Source: Oceanicoccus sp. (lineage in GTDB: Bacteria; Pseudomonadota; Gammaproteobacteria; Pseudomonadales; Dasaniaceae). Taken from it: a DNA stretch of 64,000 bases. Positions within the stretch are counted from its first letter, which is position 1, and each line of letters begins with the position of its first letter. This document shows positions 46,323-55,592 of the stretch, piece after piece. Position numbers and translations under genes: made by a program. Location: contig NZ_JAQWFR010000010.1 of NCBI RefSeq assembly GCF_029238675.1, forward strand, positions 1 to 64,000, given 5' to 3'. The notes beneath the pieces were generated by a model. That model worked only from the letters and a program-made list of their open reading frames with translations. It was not told the DNA's origin and did not search any database.

Positions 46323-46769
46323 ATGGCCACTAAAGTCAATGTAACCCGTAATGATTACAAGGTGTTTTATCCCATCACAACTCGCTGGATGGATAATGAT
46401 ATTTATGGGCACGTTAATAATGTCACCTATTATTCGTACTTTGATACCGCGGCCAATAATTTCCTTATTAATCATTGTGGCCTGGATATACATAACAGCC
46501 ATATTATCGGTTTTGTGGTCAGTTCAGGTTGTGAGTATTTAGCACCTATTGCCTTTCCGGATAAAATTGAAGTGGGTGTGAGGATTGATCGTCTGGGTAA
46601 TAGCTCCTGCCAATACGGTATTGGGATATTCACAGAAAAAGAAGAGCAGGCCTGTGCTTTTGGTCATTTTATTCATGTGTTTGTTGATCGTGTGTCTAAT
46701 AAACCAGTACAGATTCCTGATGACATGCGCAAAAATATGAAAAAAATCGAAGTGACACTTTCCAGTTAA
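46323..46769 (+). CDS. Acyl-CoA thioesterase (4HBT hotdog family)
   Basis: From the ATG at 46323 the protein has 148 residues (upstream in-frame codons read the repeat). TRWMDNDIYGHVNNVTYYSYFDTA is the 4HBT catalytic signature with Asp. It hydrolyses acyl-CoA thioesters; chain preference is not evident. Confidence 0.87.
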   Translation: MATKVNVTRNDYKVFYPITTRWMDNDIYGHVNNVTYYSYFDTAANNFLINHCGLDIHNSHIIGFVVSSGCEYLAPIAFPDKIEVGVRIDRLGNSSCQYGIGIFTEKEEQACAFGHFIHVFVDRVSNKPVQIPDDMRKNMKKIEVTLSS

Positions 46770-46787
46770 GCGAGCCACAGGTAACCG

Positions 46788-48023
46788 TTAGCGGGCTAGA
46801 CAGTTGCGGCCATTTTTTTTAGCTTTATAGAGTGCTTTATCGGCTGCTTTTAGTACCTGTTTGGGGGTGGTCAGAGTGTCGTCTTTCTCTGCAACTCCAA
46901 TACTAATAGTTACTGAAACGGTTTTCTTTTTTCTATCTTTTTTACTCTGCCGTTGTGTGGCACCCTCTTTGGCGTTTTTAGGTCGCGTATTTTTATCTCG
47001 CAAGTTTATGCTGTAATTGCCAATCGCTTCTCTTGCCGCTTCCAGATGTGGCACGCAGGGTTTGAGTTTTTTGCCGGGGAAAATCACACAGAACTCTTCT
47101 CCACCATAGCGATAGGGGATGCCACCACCTGTGACTTCGGCAATACGGTTGGCTACAATTCTTAGCACGTCGTCACCTACATCGTGGCCATGAGTGTCAT
47201 TAAACTTTTTAAAATGGTCGACATCCATCATAGCGATAGAGTACTGCCTGCCAAGCCCTCGCAGTTTTTCATTAAAGGCTCTTCGCCCAAACAATCCTGT
47301 TAGGTCATCCCTGTAGGCCATTTCAAAAGAGCTACGCAATAAGCCAATCACCAGAGTAAGGCCGCAGGCTGAAAACAGAATGCTGGAAATAAACGGTTGG
47401 TCAAAGCCTACCAGGGTGGCAAAACAAAACATTATACAGGCACAAAAGGCAGCCTCTGCCTCGTTGTTTCTGATCACCAGCATGACTAAGCCCAGTAGCA
47501 GTGACAGCAAAAAGCCGAGGCTGGCATAAACCGATAAAACATAAGCCTCATAGGGTTTGATCGTGAATAAGTCGGTAAAGGCTAATAGCTGTTGTTCGCT
47601 ATAGTGTTGGCTGGCGATATAGGCTGCGATCATTAATAGTGGGGTAATGGATAGGGGCAATAGGCCATGTATATTCCAAAGTCCTCGCTCTGGTAAAATC
47701 GTCAGGAATAATAAGCCTGGCGGCAATAACAGGCTGAGTGCAGTATAAAAGTAGAGTGGGTACAGTTCGGCTAAAGAGGTTTGCAGTTGACCCTGAATTA
47801 GCCAGTAGGCGGTAGCTAACAACAGTGCCGCTGAAAAAAAACGCGAGCGATTAAAATAGTGAGCCAGCGCCAGCACTATAACGAACAGGGCATAGGGCAG
47901 AAGGCCCAGTAACTCCAAATAGTTGTTATTGATTAGCGCTGTTTTGCCTGACAGGTAAAAAGACAGGGCTAGCATCAATAGGGGTAAGGTCAGGCGTAAT
48001 AGTGGTTTAAGTGTTAGAGCCAT
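46788..48023 (-). CDS. Membrane diguanylate cyclase (GGDEF)
   Basis: A 411-residue protein with seven or eight TM helices (1-235) and a GGDEF domain. The active site is YRYGGEEFCVIF; the metal site is MMDVDHFKKFND. No RxxD inhibitory site precedes GGEEF, so product inhibition may be absent. A Lys-rich insert (about 360-375, KDRKKKT) interrupts the late domain. It makes c-di-GMP and could feed the PilZ protein at 12.5 kb, by inference. Confidence 0.9.
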   Translation of the reverse strand: MALTLKPLLRLTLPLLMLALSFYLSGKTALINNNYLELLGLLPYALFVIVLALAHYFNRSRFFSAALLLATAYWLIQGQLQTSLAELYPLYFYTALSLLLPPGLLFLTILPERGLWNIHGLLPLSITPLLMIAAYIASQHYSEQQLLAFTDLFTIKPYEAYVLSVYASLGFLLSLLLGLVMLVIRNNEAEAAFCACIMFCFATLVGFDQPFISSILFSACGLTLVIGLLRSSFEMAYRDDLTGLFGRRAFNEKLRGLGRQYSIAMMDVDHFKKFNDTHGHDVGDDVLRIVANRIAEVTGGGIPYRYGGEEFCVIFPGKKLKPCVPHLEAAREAIGNYSINLRDKNTRPKNAKEGATQRQSKKDRKKKTVSVTISIGVAEKDDTLTTPKQVLKAADKALYKAKKNGRNCLAR

Positions 48024-48163
48024 TTTCTTATTTCAGGTAGTGACTATTGCCAGCCTTCAACTCCTCGTTCTTGCTGTACTTGTCAACAAATTCTGAATTT
48101 TTATAGTATAAGACTCAAAGGTAGCTATCTGCAGATGCAAATGCAAGCGCTAAAAACCTAATA

Positions 48164-49747
48164 TCAGGCTTTGTCTTCTTGAAGAATCCTGGAACGCTCC
48201 TCTTCACTTTTCGCCCACCAGTTTTTATAGGCAAGAGCCATTCTTGAATTTTTGCCAAGGGTGTCGGCATGGCGGTCTAGAAACTGCCAGTAGAGCCGGT
48301 TGATGGGGCATGCGTTTTCACCGGTGACTTCTTTAACGTTGAAGCGGCAGGATTTGCAGTAGTCACTCATACGATTCACGTAGGCGCCACTAGCGGCGTA
48401 GGGTTTGGTGCCGACGATACCGCCATCGGCAAATTGGGACATCCCTCGGGTATTGGGTAGCTGCACCCATTCCAAAGCATCGGCATAGACACCGAGGTAC
48501 CACTCGTCCACTTGGTCAGGGTTAATTCCCGCAAGCAGGAGGTAGTTACCAATAATCATCAAACGCTGAATATGATGCGCGTAGGCATAGTCGAGTGACT
48601 GGGTGATGGATTGTTTGAGGCAGTTCATCTCAGTGTCCCCGGTCCAGAAAAAGTCGGGTAAGTCGGCTTTTGCCTCCAGGCTATTTTTAGCTGCGTATTC
48701 GGGCATATTAGCCCAGTAAACGCCTCGTACAAATTCACGCCAACCCAAAATTTGCCGTACGAAACCCTCGACCTGTGCAAGGTTAATATCTTGACTTGCC
48801 CGGTAGGCAAGGATGGCCGCATCAATAACCTCGAGCGGATGCAGCAGTTTGGCGTTGATCGAAAATGACAGCCTCGAGTGATAAAGACTCCAGGCATGGG
48901 GGCTCTGGTCGGTCATGGCATCCTGGAAGCGACCAAAATCAGGTAAGCAAACCTTACAAAAAACCTCCAGCAGTTGAAGTGACTGTGCACGCGTAACTGG
49001 CCAGTCAAGCTGAGCTTTCTCGACACCAAAACGCTGGACGCCAGATTTGTCTAACAGGCTGTAAATCTCTTGGGCATCAGTATCAAACACCTTTGGGGCG
49101 GGGATACTTTGAAGGTCTTTGGTATTGAGCTTTTTACGATTTTCGGCATCGAAATTCCAGCGTTCACCCTCTGGTTTACCATCGATCATCAATAAATCAA
49201 AACGCTTGCGCATCATGCGGTAAAAAAATTCCATTTTTTTGTGCTTGCCGCGGGGGAAAAGGGCGGTTATCTCCTCGTAGGGCAAAAGGAAATGCTCGGT
49301 ATCGACAATCTCGATCAATACCTTGGCTTTGTCTTGCATATTCTGGATTTGCGTCAGGAGGCGCCACTCATCTGGTCGCTGAAAAGTAATTTGTTCTGGC
49401 TGATATCGCTCGCAAAGGTCGGTAAGTATGGAAACCAAACTTGAACTTTTCGATTTGGAATTTTCTTGCACTACGAGGGTGTGATCGAGCCTAAAGTATT
49501 CCACGCGATGACCTCGCTGTTCCAAATGCTGAGAAAAAGCTCGCATGGCCAAAAAGAAGGCGGCGATTTTCTGCGCATGATGTTTTACGTATTCCATTTC
49601 TTGTGGCATTTCCGCAAGTACGTAAAGCACATGGTCGTTTGCCTCAGCAAACCATGAGTGTTGGTGGTTGAGCTGATCGCCGAATATAAATCGTATTTCT
49701 TTGGTTGTAGTTGTAGTTGTAGTTGTAGCTTTAGTGGCTGTGCTCAA
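48164..49747 (-). CDS. Cryptochrome/photolyase-related protein, iron-sulfur (FeS-BCP/CryB) group
   Basis: A 527-residue protein from TTG, overlapping the upstream photolyase stop by four bases (TTGA). IRFIFGDQLNHQHSWF opens the family; the late MSDYCKSCRF...NACPINRLYW carries the cluster cysteines; FAD pocket GWREFVRGVYW. Members repair (6-4) photoproducts or act as photoreceptors. The N-terminus has eight Thr coded by a hexamer repeat. Operon with the DASH-type gene. Confidence 0.88.
   Translation of the reverse strand: MSTATKATTTTTTTTKEIRFIFGDQLNHQHSWFAEANDHVLYVLAEMPQEMEYVKHHAQKIAAFFLAMRAFSQHLEQRGHRVEYFRLDHTLVVQENSKSKSSSLVSILTDLCERYQPEQITFQRPDEWRLLTQIQNMQDKAKVLIEIVDTEHFLLPYEEITALFPRGKHKKMEFFYRMMRKRFDLLMIDGKPEGERWNFDAENRKKLNTKDLQSIPAPKVFDTDAQEIYSLLDKSGVQRFGVEKAQLDWPVTRAQSLQLLEVFCKVCLPDFGRFQDAMTDQSPHAWSLYHSRLSFSINAKLLHPLEVIDAAILAYRASQDINLAQVEGFVRQILGWREFVRGVYWANMPEYAAKNSLEAKADLPDFFWTGDTEMNCLKQSITQSLDYAYAHHIQRLMIIGNYLLLAGINPDQVDEWYLGVYADALEWVQLPNTRGMSQFADGGIVGTKPYAASGAYVNRMSDYCKSCRFNVKEVTGENACPINRLYWQFLDRHADTLGKNSRMALAYKNWWAKSEEERSRILQEDKA
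49705..49728. repeat. TTGTAG hexamer repeat inside the photolyase-related gene
   Basis: Four exact copies of TTGTAG (coding Thr-Thr on the minus strand) near the N-terminus. Changes in copy number keep frame. Confidence 0.9.
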
Positions 49748-51105
49748 TGTGTTCTCTCCTGATCGGTCATATCATCAGACACTATTTGTGCGTTCGTATC
49801 AGGTGTAAGCGGCCAATCGGCTGCGTCTCGGGTATCGATTTGCTCTACCGTTTTATAGCCCTGCCACCGATCGATATAATGGCGATCGGGGTCGTAGATT
49901 TGGGTTTGCTTTTCGAGGGAAAAATGCCGCTGGCCTCGCGGGTCGGCGCCCACGCCGGCTAAGTATTGCCAATTACCCCAGTTTGACGCCGCATCGTAGT
50001 CCAGCAGTTGTTGCTCAAAATAAGCCGCACCATAGCGCCAATCAAGATCAAGCTCGTTGACTAAACAACTTGCCACCACTTGTCTGCCTCGGTTGCTCAA
50101 ATAGCCAGTGGTCGCGAGTTCTTTCATGCAGGCATTGACCAGGGGCCAGGGCGTGGAGCCTTGCGTCCATGCGCGAAATCGCTCAGGGTAAAAGCTAGTG
50201 AGGGGAGCTGTTGGGTTGCGGCCTTTTTTCCAGAAAAGCTTGGCGCCAAGTTGTCGAGCAGACCAAAAGAAAAACTCTCGCCATAATAACTCAAAGTAAA
50301 TCCAGTAGGTCGATTCATTGGCGCCGTGTTTATCTTCGTATTCGCGCAAGGCCTTGATTATCGTAACGGCGGATAAACTTCCCTGTGCCAGCCAGGGCGA
50401 GAATCGGGTACTCGATTCGAAGCCCTGTAATTCATTGCGAGTTTTTTTATAGCTGAGCGGTGCCAGAGACCCGAAATAAGAATGCAGGTGTTTCATAGCG
50501 GCAGCTTCGCCACCGCGAAATACTTGGTCTGAGTTAATAGATTTGGGTAAGGGCATGCTCTTGTGAGCGTGCTTCAAGGGTTTGCTGAACAGTACGGCTG
50601 ATGCCTGCTCTCTTGGTTCGGTGGCCTGCGCTTCAATGGCTTTCCTGAAGGGGGTAAATTGCTTTGGCATTTCCCCTGCGCTAAATGGCAGGGCACTTTC
50701 CTTAAACAGTGTTGCGCTGGACACAGAATGAAAATCAACCTGTGGATAAGCGCTGTCAAAAAAGTTCCAAAGCTCGGTTTCATCGAATGCGCATTGCTGT
50801 GCTGCATAGACAGCATCTATATCATAATTGGCCAGTAATATACCCAGGTGCTCATGGGCTCGTCCGTTAATAATGAGTAGTTTATGGCCATAGTGTTCGA
50901 GCTGCTCACTCAATTTGGCAATGGCCTCAAATAAAAATCGCTTTCGATGCTCGCTTGTGCCTTTTAAACCGGGGACCGAAGCAGGTCGCAGTAGATCACC
51001 CACAAACACTACGTGAAGTACCTCTTGAGCCGCCCTGTGGGCTTCGAACAGCAGTGGGTTATCCGCTAACCTTAAATCTTGCGTAAACCAAATAAGAGCT
51101 CGCAT
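49744..51105 (-). CDS. DASH-family cryptochrome/photolyase
   Basis: A 453-residue flavoprotein. N-terminal antenna domain (ALIWFTQDLRLADNPLL) and FAD domain with YWIYFELLWREFFFW, SNRGRQVVAS and NWQYLAGVGADPRGQRHF, the DASH hallmark. It would bind FAD and probably MTHF and repair cyclobutane dimers in DNA, likely single-stranded. It follows the DUF2805 gene by 26 bases. Confidence 0.92.
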   Translation of the reverse strand: MRALIWFTQDLRLADNPLLFEAHRAAQEVLHVVFVGDLLRPASVPGLKGTSEHRKRFLFEAIAKLSEQLEHYGHKLLIINGRAHEHLGILLANYDIDAVYAAQQCAFDETELWNFFDSAYPQVDFHSVSSATLFKESALPFSAGEMPKQFTPFRKAIEAQATEPREQASAVLFSKPLKHAHKSMPLPKSINSDQVFRGGEAAAMKHLHSYFGSLAPLSYKKTRNELQGFESSTRFSPWLAQGSLSAVTIIKALREYEDKHGANESTYWIYFELLWREFFFWSARQLGAKLFWKKGRNPTAPLTSFYPERFRAWTQGSTPWPLVNACMKELATTGYLSNRGRQVVASCLVNELDLDWRYGAAYFEQQLLDYDAASNWGNWQYLAGVGADPRGQRHFSLEKQTQIYDPDRHYIDRWQGYKTVEQIDTRDAADWPLTPDTNAQIVSDDMTDQERTH

Positions 51106-51131
51106 GGTTGTTTGTCACCTAATTTAAATAA

Positions 51132-51446
51132 CTAGTTTCTTTTACGCCGAGCGCGACGATATTGAGAAGCCTTATACTGCGTGGCGCAATAGCCGCGTTC
51201 CACCCCTGCCGGCCTCTTTTGGCGGTGCTTGGTGATACGTCCAGTCACCCTTGCGCGCCAGTTTTGAAATGAACGTGGTTTTTGATTTAGCCTCATCAGT
51301 GCAATGACGGATGATTCTGATAAACCAAACTGGGCAGTAATCGCCTCAAATGGTGTTCGATCCTCCCAGGCCATCTCGATGACGCGGTCAAGTTCATCCG
51401 CAGTAAGGGCGCTAAATTTTGAGGTATTGTGATTGGCTCGGCTCAT
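51132..51446 (-). CDS. DUF2805/TIGR03643 family protein
   Basis: A 104-residue basic protein: ELDRVIEMAWEDRTPFEAITAQFGLSE is the family core, with an HTH-like turn, then a basic tail. It often precedes cryptochrome/photolyase genes. Function unknown. The ATG lies just where a TGATCC promoter would start transcription and no ribosome site is visible, so it may be leaderless. Confidence 0.85.
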   Translation of the reverse strand: MSRANHNTSKFSALTADELDRVIEMAWEDRTPFEAITAQFGLSESSVIALMRLNQKPRSFQNWRARVTGRITKHRQKRPAGVERGYCATQYKASQYRRARRKRN

Positions 51447-51451
51447 AGACT

Positions 51452-51482
51452 TAAGTACGTGTAGAAAAGCGGTAACGGATCA
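51452..51482 (-). promoter_or_regulatory. Candidate RpoE-dependent promoter of the photolyase operon
   Basis: Minus strand TGATCC (51482-51477), then TACTTA (51457-51452) after 19 bases. It shares TGATCC with the rpoE-chrR promoter at 19199-19228. Confidence 0.5.
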
Positions 51483-51592
51483 GTCGAGGAAGCCTGGTCA
51501 AACCCCATGCACCAAAGATTCGCAGTCCATTGATAGACTTTTCCAACTACTCTTTACAGAAAATAGCGAGACCAAAATGACATTGAGGTACT

Positions 51593-52582
51593 TTAGGCGT
51601 TAGTTATGCCACGGAACTCGCTTGGCGGTATTTTATTCCAGCGAACAAAAGCGCGGCGGAAGTTTGCCGTGTCGGTGTAGTCAAGTAAGTGCGCAATATC
51701 TGCAACCGTAAGCTCTGTGTGAGTAAGATATTCTTTGGCGAGTAAGTTTTTGACTTCTTCGGTGATGATTCTAAAACGGGTAGATTCACTATCCAGTCGG
51801 CGACCGAGTGTGCTTTTACTCATGTGCAGTTGCCTGGCCACTTGATCAATATTTGGGAAATTACCGGCAGCCTGTATTAGTAAGCGCCGCACAGCCGCTG
51901 AAGTATTCTCAATACGGTTTAAATCCCGTAGCATTGTTTCGCATTGTTGCTGGAAAACTACATGGCCAGCGGGGTCGGCCATTTTAACGGGTACGTCTAA
52001 TAATGCTTTGGATATGATGATCTGGTTGTAGGGTTGATCAAATTTAAGTGGTGTAGGTAAAAATTTCTTGTAAGCTTTATAGTAGTCAGGTTTTGAATGT
52101 TTTATGTGTACTGCTGTAGCGGTAACAACTTTACCGGTTAAATATTTGGCCATTGTGAAGAAACTCACGAACGCTAGTTCTGCCATTAATCTTTTCTGGT
52201 CCGGGTTGCCAATATTTATTGTGAAGCGCGCTGCCACCCAATCATCTACTTCGTAAAGCTCCCATCGTAAATCTTGCCTCACTATCAAGGGGTGGTACCT
52301 GAGTAATAAATTCAATACCTGTCTTAAGTCGGAGCAGCTCTGTAAGGCATATCCAAAGAACCCGAAATGTGGAATAGGGTTGATTTGACCCAATTGCAAT
52401 GCGTAGGAGGTATCTTTACGCAGTGATACTGCAACAGGTAGTAAGTGCACCAGGGATTTGTTTTTTCTTGCCTGTTCATTTGCATCTGCTTCTTTATCTG
52501 CAGAGGCAAGCGCTAGTATCTCTTCGGGACCAAAACCTGCGAGCTCCAGAAAATTTAAGGGAGAGAGTTGGGATTTGGTCAT
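51593..52582 (-). CDS. AraC-family regulator (OruR/ArgR-like)
   Basis: From the ATG at 52582 the protein has 329 residues; the frame runs 42 codons further but that stretch is unlike the family. An N-terminal ligand-binding domain (about 15-205, with FGFFGYALQSCSDLRQVLNLLLRYHPL) is followed by a double-HTH domain (about 240-325; LHMSKSTLGRRLDSEST, LLDYTDTANFRRAFVRWNKIPPSEFR). Divergent from the OYE-GST genes, which it probably controls. Confidence 0.86.
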   Translation of the reverse strand: MTKSQLSPLNFLELAGFGPEEILALASADKEADANEQARKNKSLVHLLPVAVSLRKDTSYALQLGQINPIPHFGFFGYALQSCSDLRQVLNLLLRYHPLIVRQDLRWELYEVDDWVAARFTINIGNPDQKRLMAELAFVSFFTMAKYLTGKVVTATAVHIKHSKPDYYKAYKKFLPTPLKFDQPYNQIIISKALLDVPVKMADPAGHVVFQQQCETMLRDLNRIENTSAAVRRLLIQAAGNFPNIDQVARQLHMSKSTLGRRLDSESTRFRIITEEVKNLLAKEYLTHTELTVADIAHLLDYTDTANFRRAFVRWNKIPPSEFRGITNA

Positions 52583-53017
52583 AGATGATTGCGGGGTTGT
52601 CTCAGTAGCTTCAATTATGCCAGTAAATGATCCTGAATGTGAAGATAAATGACTCCCATCATGGCAACAAATGACCCTATAGTTGGCGTATCTGGTATGT
52701 ATAACCAACGTAGAAACTAGCGCGTGAACCGTTTTTGAGATCGGTTCACCGTAGTTAGCTTGTTAAGCAATGATAGGAAAGCACCATGATTGGTACTTCA
52801 CATAATCACGCGATTAAGTTTATTCAAAACATCCAGATATTCCAGAGGGTGATGCAGCGTATTCAAAAACACCTGCACACGATGAGTCAAGGCGCTAAAC
52901 TAGCGGTAGCTGATTGATTCGATTCGATGGGGCAGAAGGATATCCTGACGACCCGGATGATTTAGCAGCCCATTAAAAAATGCCAAAAACAGATAGCGAT
53001 AAACAACGAGAATAACT
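52583..53017. other. Divergent region between araC-like and OYE genes
   Basis: A 435-base control region that holds one short ORF (52786-52917). No repeated AraC half-sites were recognised by eye. Confidence 0.4.
52786..52917 (+). CDS. Possible 43-residue small protein
   Basis: ATG preceded by TAGGAAAG at good spacing; 43 codons ending TGA. The product is helical and amphipathic-looking (AIKFIQNIQIFQRVMQRIQK) and basic. No family recognised. It lies 101 bases before the OYE gene, same strand. Confidence 0.35.
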   Translation: MIGTSHNHAIKFIQNIQIFQRVMQRIQKHLHTMSQGAKLAVAD

Positions 53018-54271
53018 ATGAATAGCGACAATCTAAGCTGCGATCATGCTCCAACACTGTATAGCAAGTTTTCCCTTCCCGGCGGTCAATCGGTTAACAA
53101 TCGTTTCTTTAAATCAGCAATGAGTGAGCAGTTAGGCAATAGTCGCCTTCTCCCGGATCAACGCTTAGTCAGGGTGTATCAACGCTGGGCAAAAGGTGGC
53201 ACCGGCGTTCTCGTCACTGGAAACGTTATGGTTGATCGAGAAGCACTGGGGGAATACAAAAATGTAGTGCTTGATGAACAGCAAGACCTGCAGCCATTTT
53301 GCGCATGGGCTGAGGCGGCAACTCAAACACAGCCAGGCGCGCACATTTGGATGCAGTTAAATCACCCCGGTAAACAAAGCCCGAAGAATTTATCACCACA
53401 GCCTGTTGCTCCCAGCGCCGTAGCTTTGGGCCGAGGCCTTGAAGCGGCTTTCAATAAACCGCGTGAACTGAGCGATGCTGAGATTCTTACGCTAGTTGAA
53501 AAGTTTGCCACTAGCGCCGCCTTGGCACAAGAGGCAGGTTTTACTGGGGTTCAAATCCATGCTGCTCATGGTTATTTGGTTAATCAGTTTCTTTCCCCTC
53601 ACCATAATCGGCGCACTGACCGTTGGGGTGGTTCCAGTGAAAACCGTCGACGCTTTTGCCTGGAAATATATCGTGCTATCCGTGCTCGTGTAGGCAAGGG
53701 GTTTCCTGTGGCCATTAAAATCAATTCTGCTGATTTTCAAAAAGGCGGGTTTGATGAAAATGATGCCTTTGATCTTATCCGGGTTTTATCCGAGGAGGGC
53801 ATGGACCATATCGAAATATCCGGTGGTAATTATGAGTCACCAGCCATGACGGGTGCAAAACAATCCACCGTCGAAAGGGAAGCATACTTTCTGACGTTCG
53901 CCGAGCGCGCAAGAGAAATCACCGATGTGCCGCTTGCTGTGACTGGCGGCTTTCGTTCGGTTAATGCTATGGAGCAAGCGCTTGCTAGCAACGCTATAGA
54001 TTTTATTGGTTTGGCCAGACCGTTGGCGATCAACCCGGATCTGCCGCGGTGTGCTGCTGCTGACAGTAGTTATATTGCAGAGACCGGTAATCCAACCTGT
54101 GGTGTCAGGGCAGTTGATACTATGTTTATGATGGCGATTGGTTGGTATGAAACCCAAATTGCTCGTATGGCTAAAGGCAAGAACCCTAAACCTAATCTAT
54201 CGGGCTGGTGGACTGTGCTGGATGCAGTATGGTCAATGGGTATGAGCAGTATTAAACCCCGCCGGGCCTAA
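53018..54271 (+). CDS. Old Yellow Enzyme-family NADH:flavin oxidoreductase
   Basis: A 417-residue FMN TIM-barrel. IHAAHGYLVNQFLSPHHNRRTDRWGGS is the active-site signature of the 2,4-dienoyl-CoA/xenobiotic-reductase branch, and GFRSVNAMEQAL binds FMN phosphate. It reduces activated C=C bonds. The usual C-terminal iron-sulfur/FAD extension is absent. First gene of a three-gene cluster with two GST-like proteins. Confidence 0.88.
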   Translation: MNSDNLSCDHAPTLYSKFSLPGGQSVNNRFFKSAMSEQLGNSRLLPDQRLVRVYQRWAKGGTGVLVTGNVMVDREALGEYKNVVLDEQQDLQPFCAWAEAATQTQPGAHIWMQLNHPGKQSPKNLSPQPVAPSAVALGRGLEAAFNKPRELSDAEILTLVEKFATSAALAQEAGFTGVQIHAAHGYLVNQFLSPHHNRRTDRWGGSSENRRRFCLEIYRAIRARVGKGFPVAIKINSADFQKGGFDENDAFDLIRVLSEEGMDHIEISGGNYESPAMTGAKQSTVEREAYFLTFAERAREITDVPLAVTGGFRSVNAMEQALASNAIDFIGLARPLAINPDLPRCAAADSSYIAETGNPTCGVRAVDTMFMMAIGWYETQIARMAKGKNPKPNLSGWWTVLDAVWSMGMSSIKPRRA

Positions 54272-54304
54272 CAGGCTATTAATTTTTAAGAGAGATTTTT
54301 GAAG

Positions 54305-55534
54305 ATGAGTGATGTTATCCCTGCCAACTTGTTAAGAGAGCAGCAAGCGCACAAACAAAGTCAGCAGTTGGGGCCGGGTGAGGAAAACCATTACCGTATT
54401 TGGCAGAACTTGGCCTCACCGTATTCCTACAAGGTGATGACCTATATGAATTACAAGGGCATTCCCTATAAGCGCATGGAAGCCAATGTGAAAGTCAGCA
54501 TGGAAGAAATCCCGCGTTTGGTAGGTCAAACTATCGTGCCGGTTATGTTAAGCCCGCAGGACGAGGTGTTGCAGGATTCAACTCCTATTATTGAATGGCT
54601 TGAACAGCGTTTTCCAGAAAAACGGGTTACGCCTGAAGATGCGCGGTTGGCTTTTTTAATGTGGCTGCTAGAAGAGTTTGCCGATGAATATATGCCGCGT
54701 ATTCATATGCATACCCGTTGGGGTAATGAACAAAATCAGAGAGCGGTAAGTCATCGCATTGGACGTGATCTTGCCTATGCAATACCCGATGCGTCAGTTA
54801 GTGACCTTGCAGACTTTATGTTGTCCCGTCAGGCAGGTTTTAATAAACACCTGGGGTTAACCGACAGGGTGCGTGAGAATATGGATCAGCAAGTGCTGGA
54901 TTTGCTGTCCATTCTGGATGAGCATTTTTTGCATTATCAATTCCTGTTAGGCGACAAACCTTCCATGGCCGATTTCGCACTTTATGGTTCGTTAAAGGTT
55001 CATCTTTATAGTGACCCCAATTCAAAAGAAACCATGGAGGTTCATGGCCCCAGAACCTGCAACTGGATAGAGACGATTACAGAACTGGGCGATACGCGTG
55101 GTTGTGTTGGGCAAACCACATTTGGTGACTGGATCAATCTGAACGCCGGTGTTCCAGAAAGTTTGCACAAATTACTTAGCTTTACCGCAAAAACCTATAT
55201 TCCTTTTGCACAAGCCTGCGCCCAGGCCAGTAAAAATAAAAGTAAAACATTTGACGCCGAAGTCTACGGATTAACAGAAACCTTCAGTGTGCATCAATAC
55301 CGTGTCTGGTCATTTGAGCAGCTGCAAAACCGTTATGTGCAGTTGCAAGGTGATGAGAAGCAGTTAATCGACGAAGCGCTGACAGCTGCGGGTGTACTCC
55401 CCTTAATGATGACTGATGGCATAGTGCACAGCGATCTGTTTGACGGCTTTACACCACCGGTGATTAAAGACGGTGCGACTGATGCGCGAATTCGCTACCT
55501 GCTGAATAAAGGGAAAAAAGCAGGAATGCTGTAG
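54305..55534 (+). CDS. Glutathione S-transferase-like protein, long form (copy 1)
   Basis: From the ATG at 54305 the protein has 409 residues. A thioredoxin-like N-domain (about 30-115, LASPYSYKVMTYMNYKGIPY, VPVML, QDSTPIIEWLEQRFP) leads to a helical GST C-domain (LGDKPSMADFALYG) and an extra region of about 150 residues unlike standard GSTs. The usual catalytic Cys is absent. Homologous in part to the next gene. Confidence 0.78.
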   Translation: MSDVIPANLLREQQAHKQSQQLGPGEENHYRIWQNLASPYSYKVMTYMNYKGIPYKRMEANVKVSMEEIPRLVGQTIVPVMLSPQDEVLQDSTPIIEWLEQRFPEKRVTPEDARLAFLMWLLEEFADEYMPRIHMHTRWGNEQNQRAVSHRIGRDLAYAIPDASVSDLADFMLSRQAGFNKHLGLTDRVRENMDQQVLDLLSILDEHFLHYQFLLGDKPSMADFALYGSLKVHLYSDPNSKETMEVHGPRTCNWIETITELGDTRGCVGQTTFGDWINLNAGVPESLHKLLSFTAKTYIPFAQACAQASKNKSKTFDAEVYGLTETFSVHQYRVWSFEQLQNRYVQLQGDEKQLIDEALTAAGVLPLMMTDGIVHSDLFDGFTPPVIKDGATDARIRYLLNKGKKAGML

Positions 55535-55592
55535 TGCCTGAATAGAATTGGCACAATGTCTGAAAACATACACAAACTCTAAGATATTCCAT

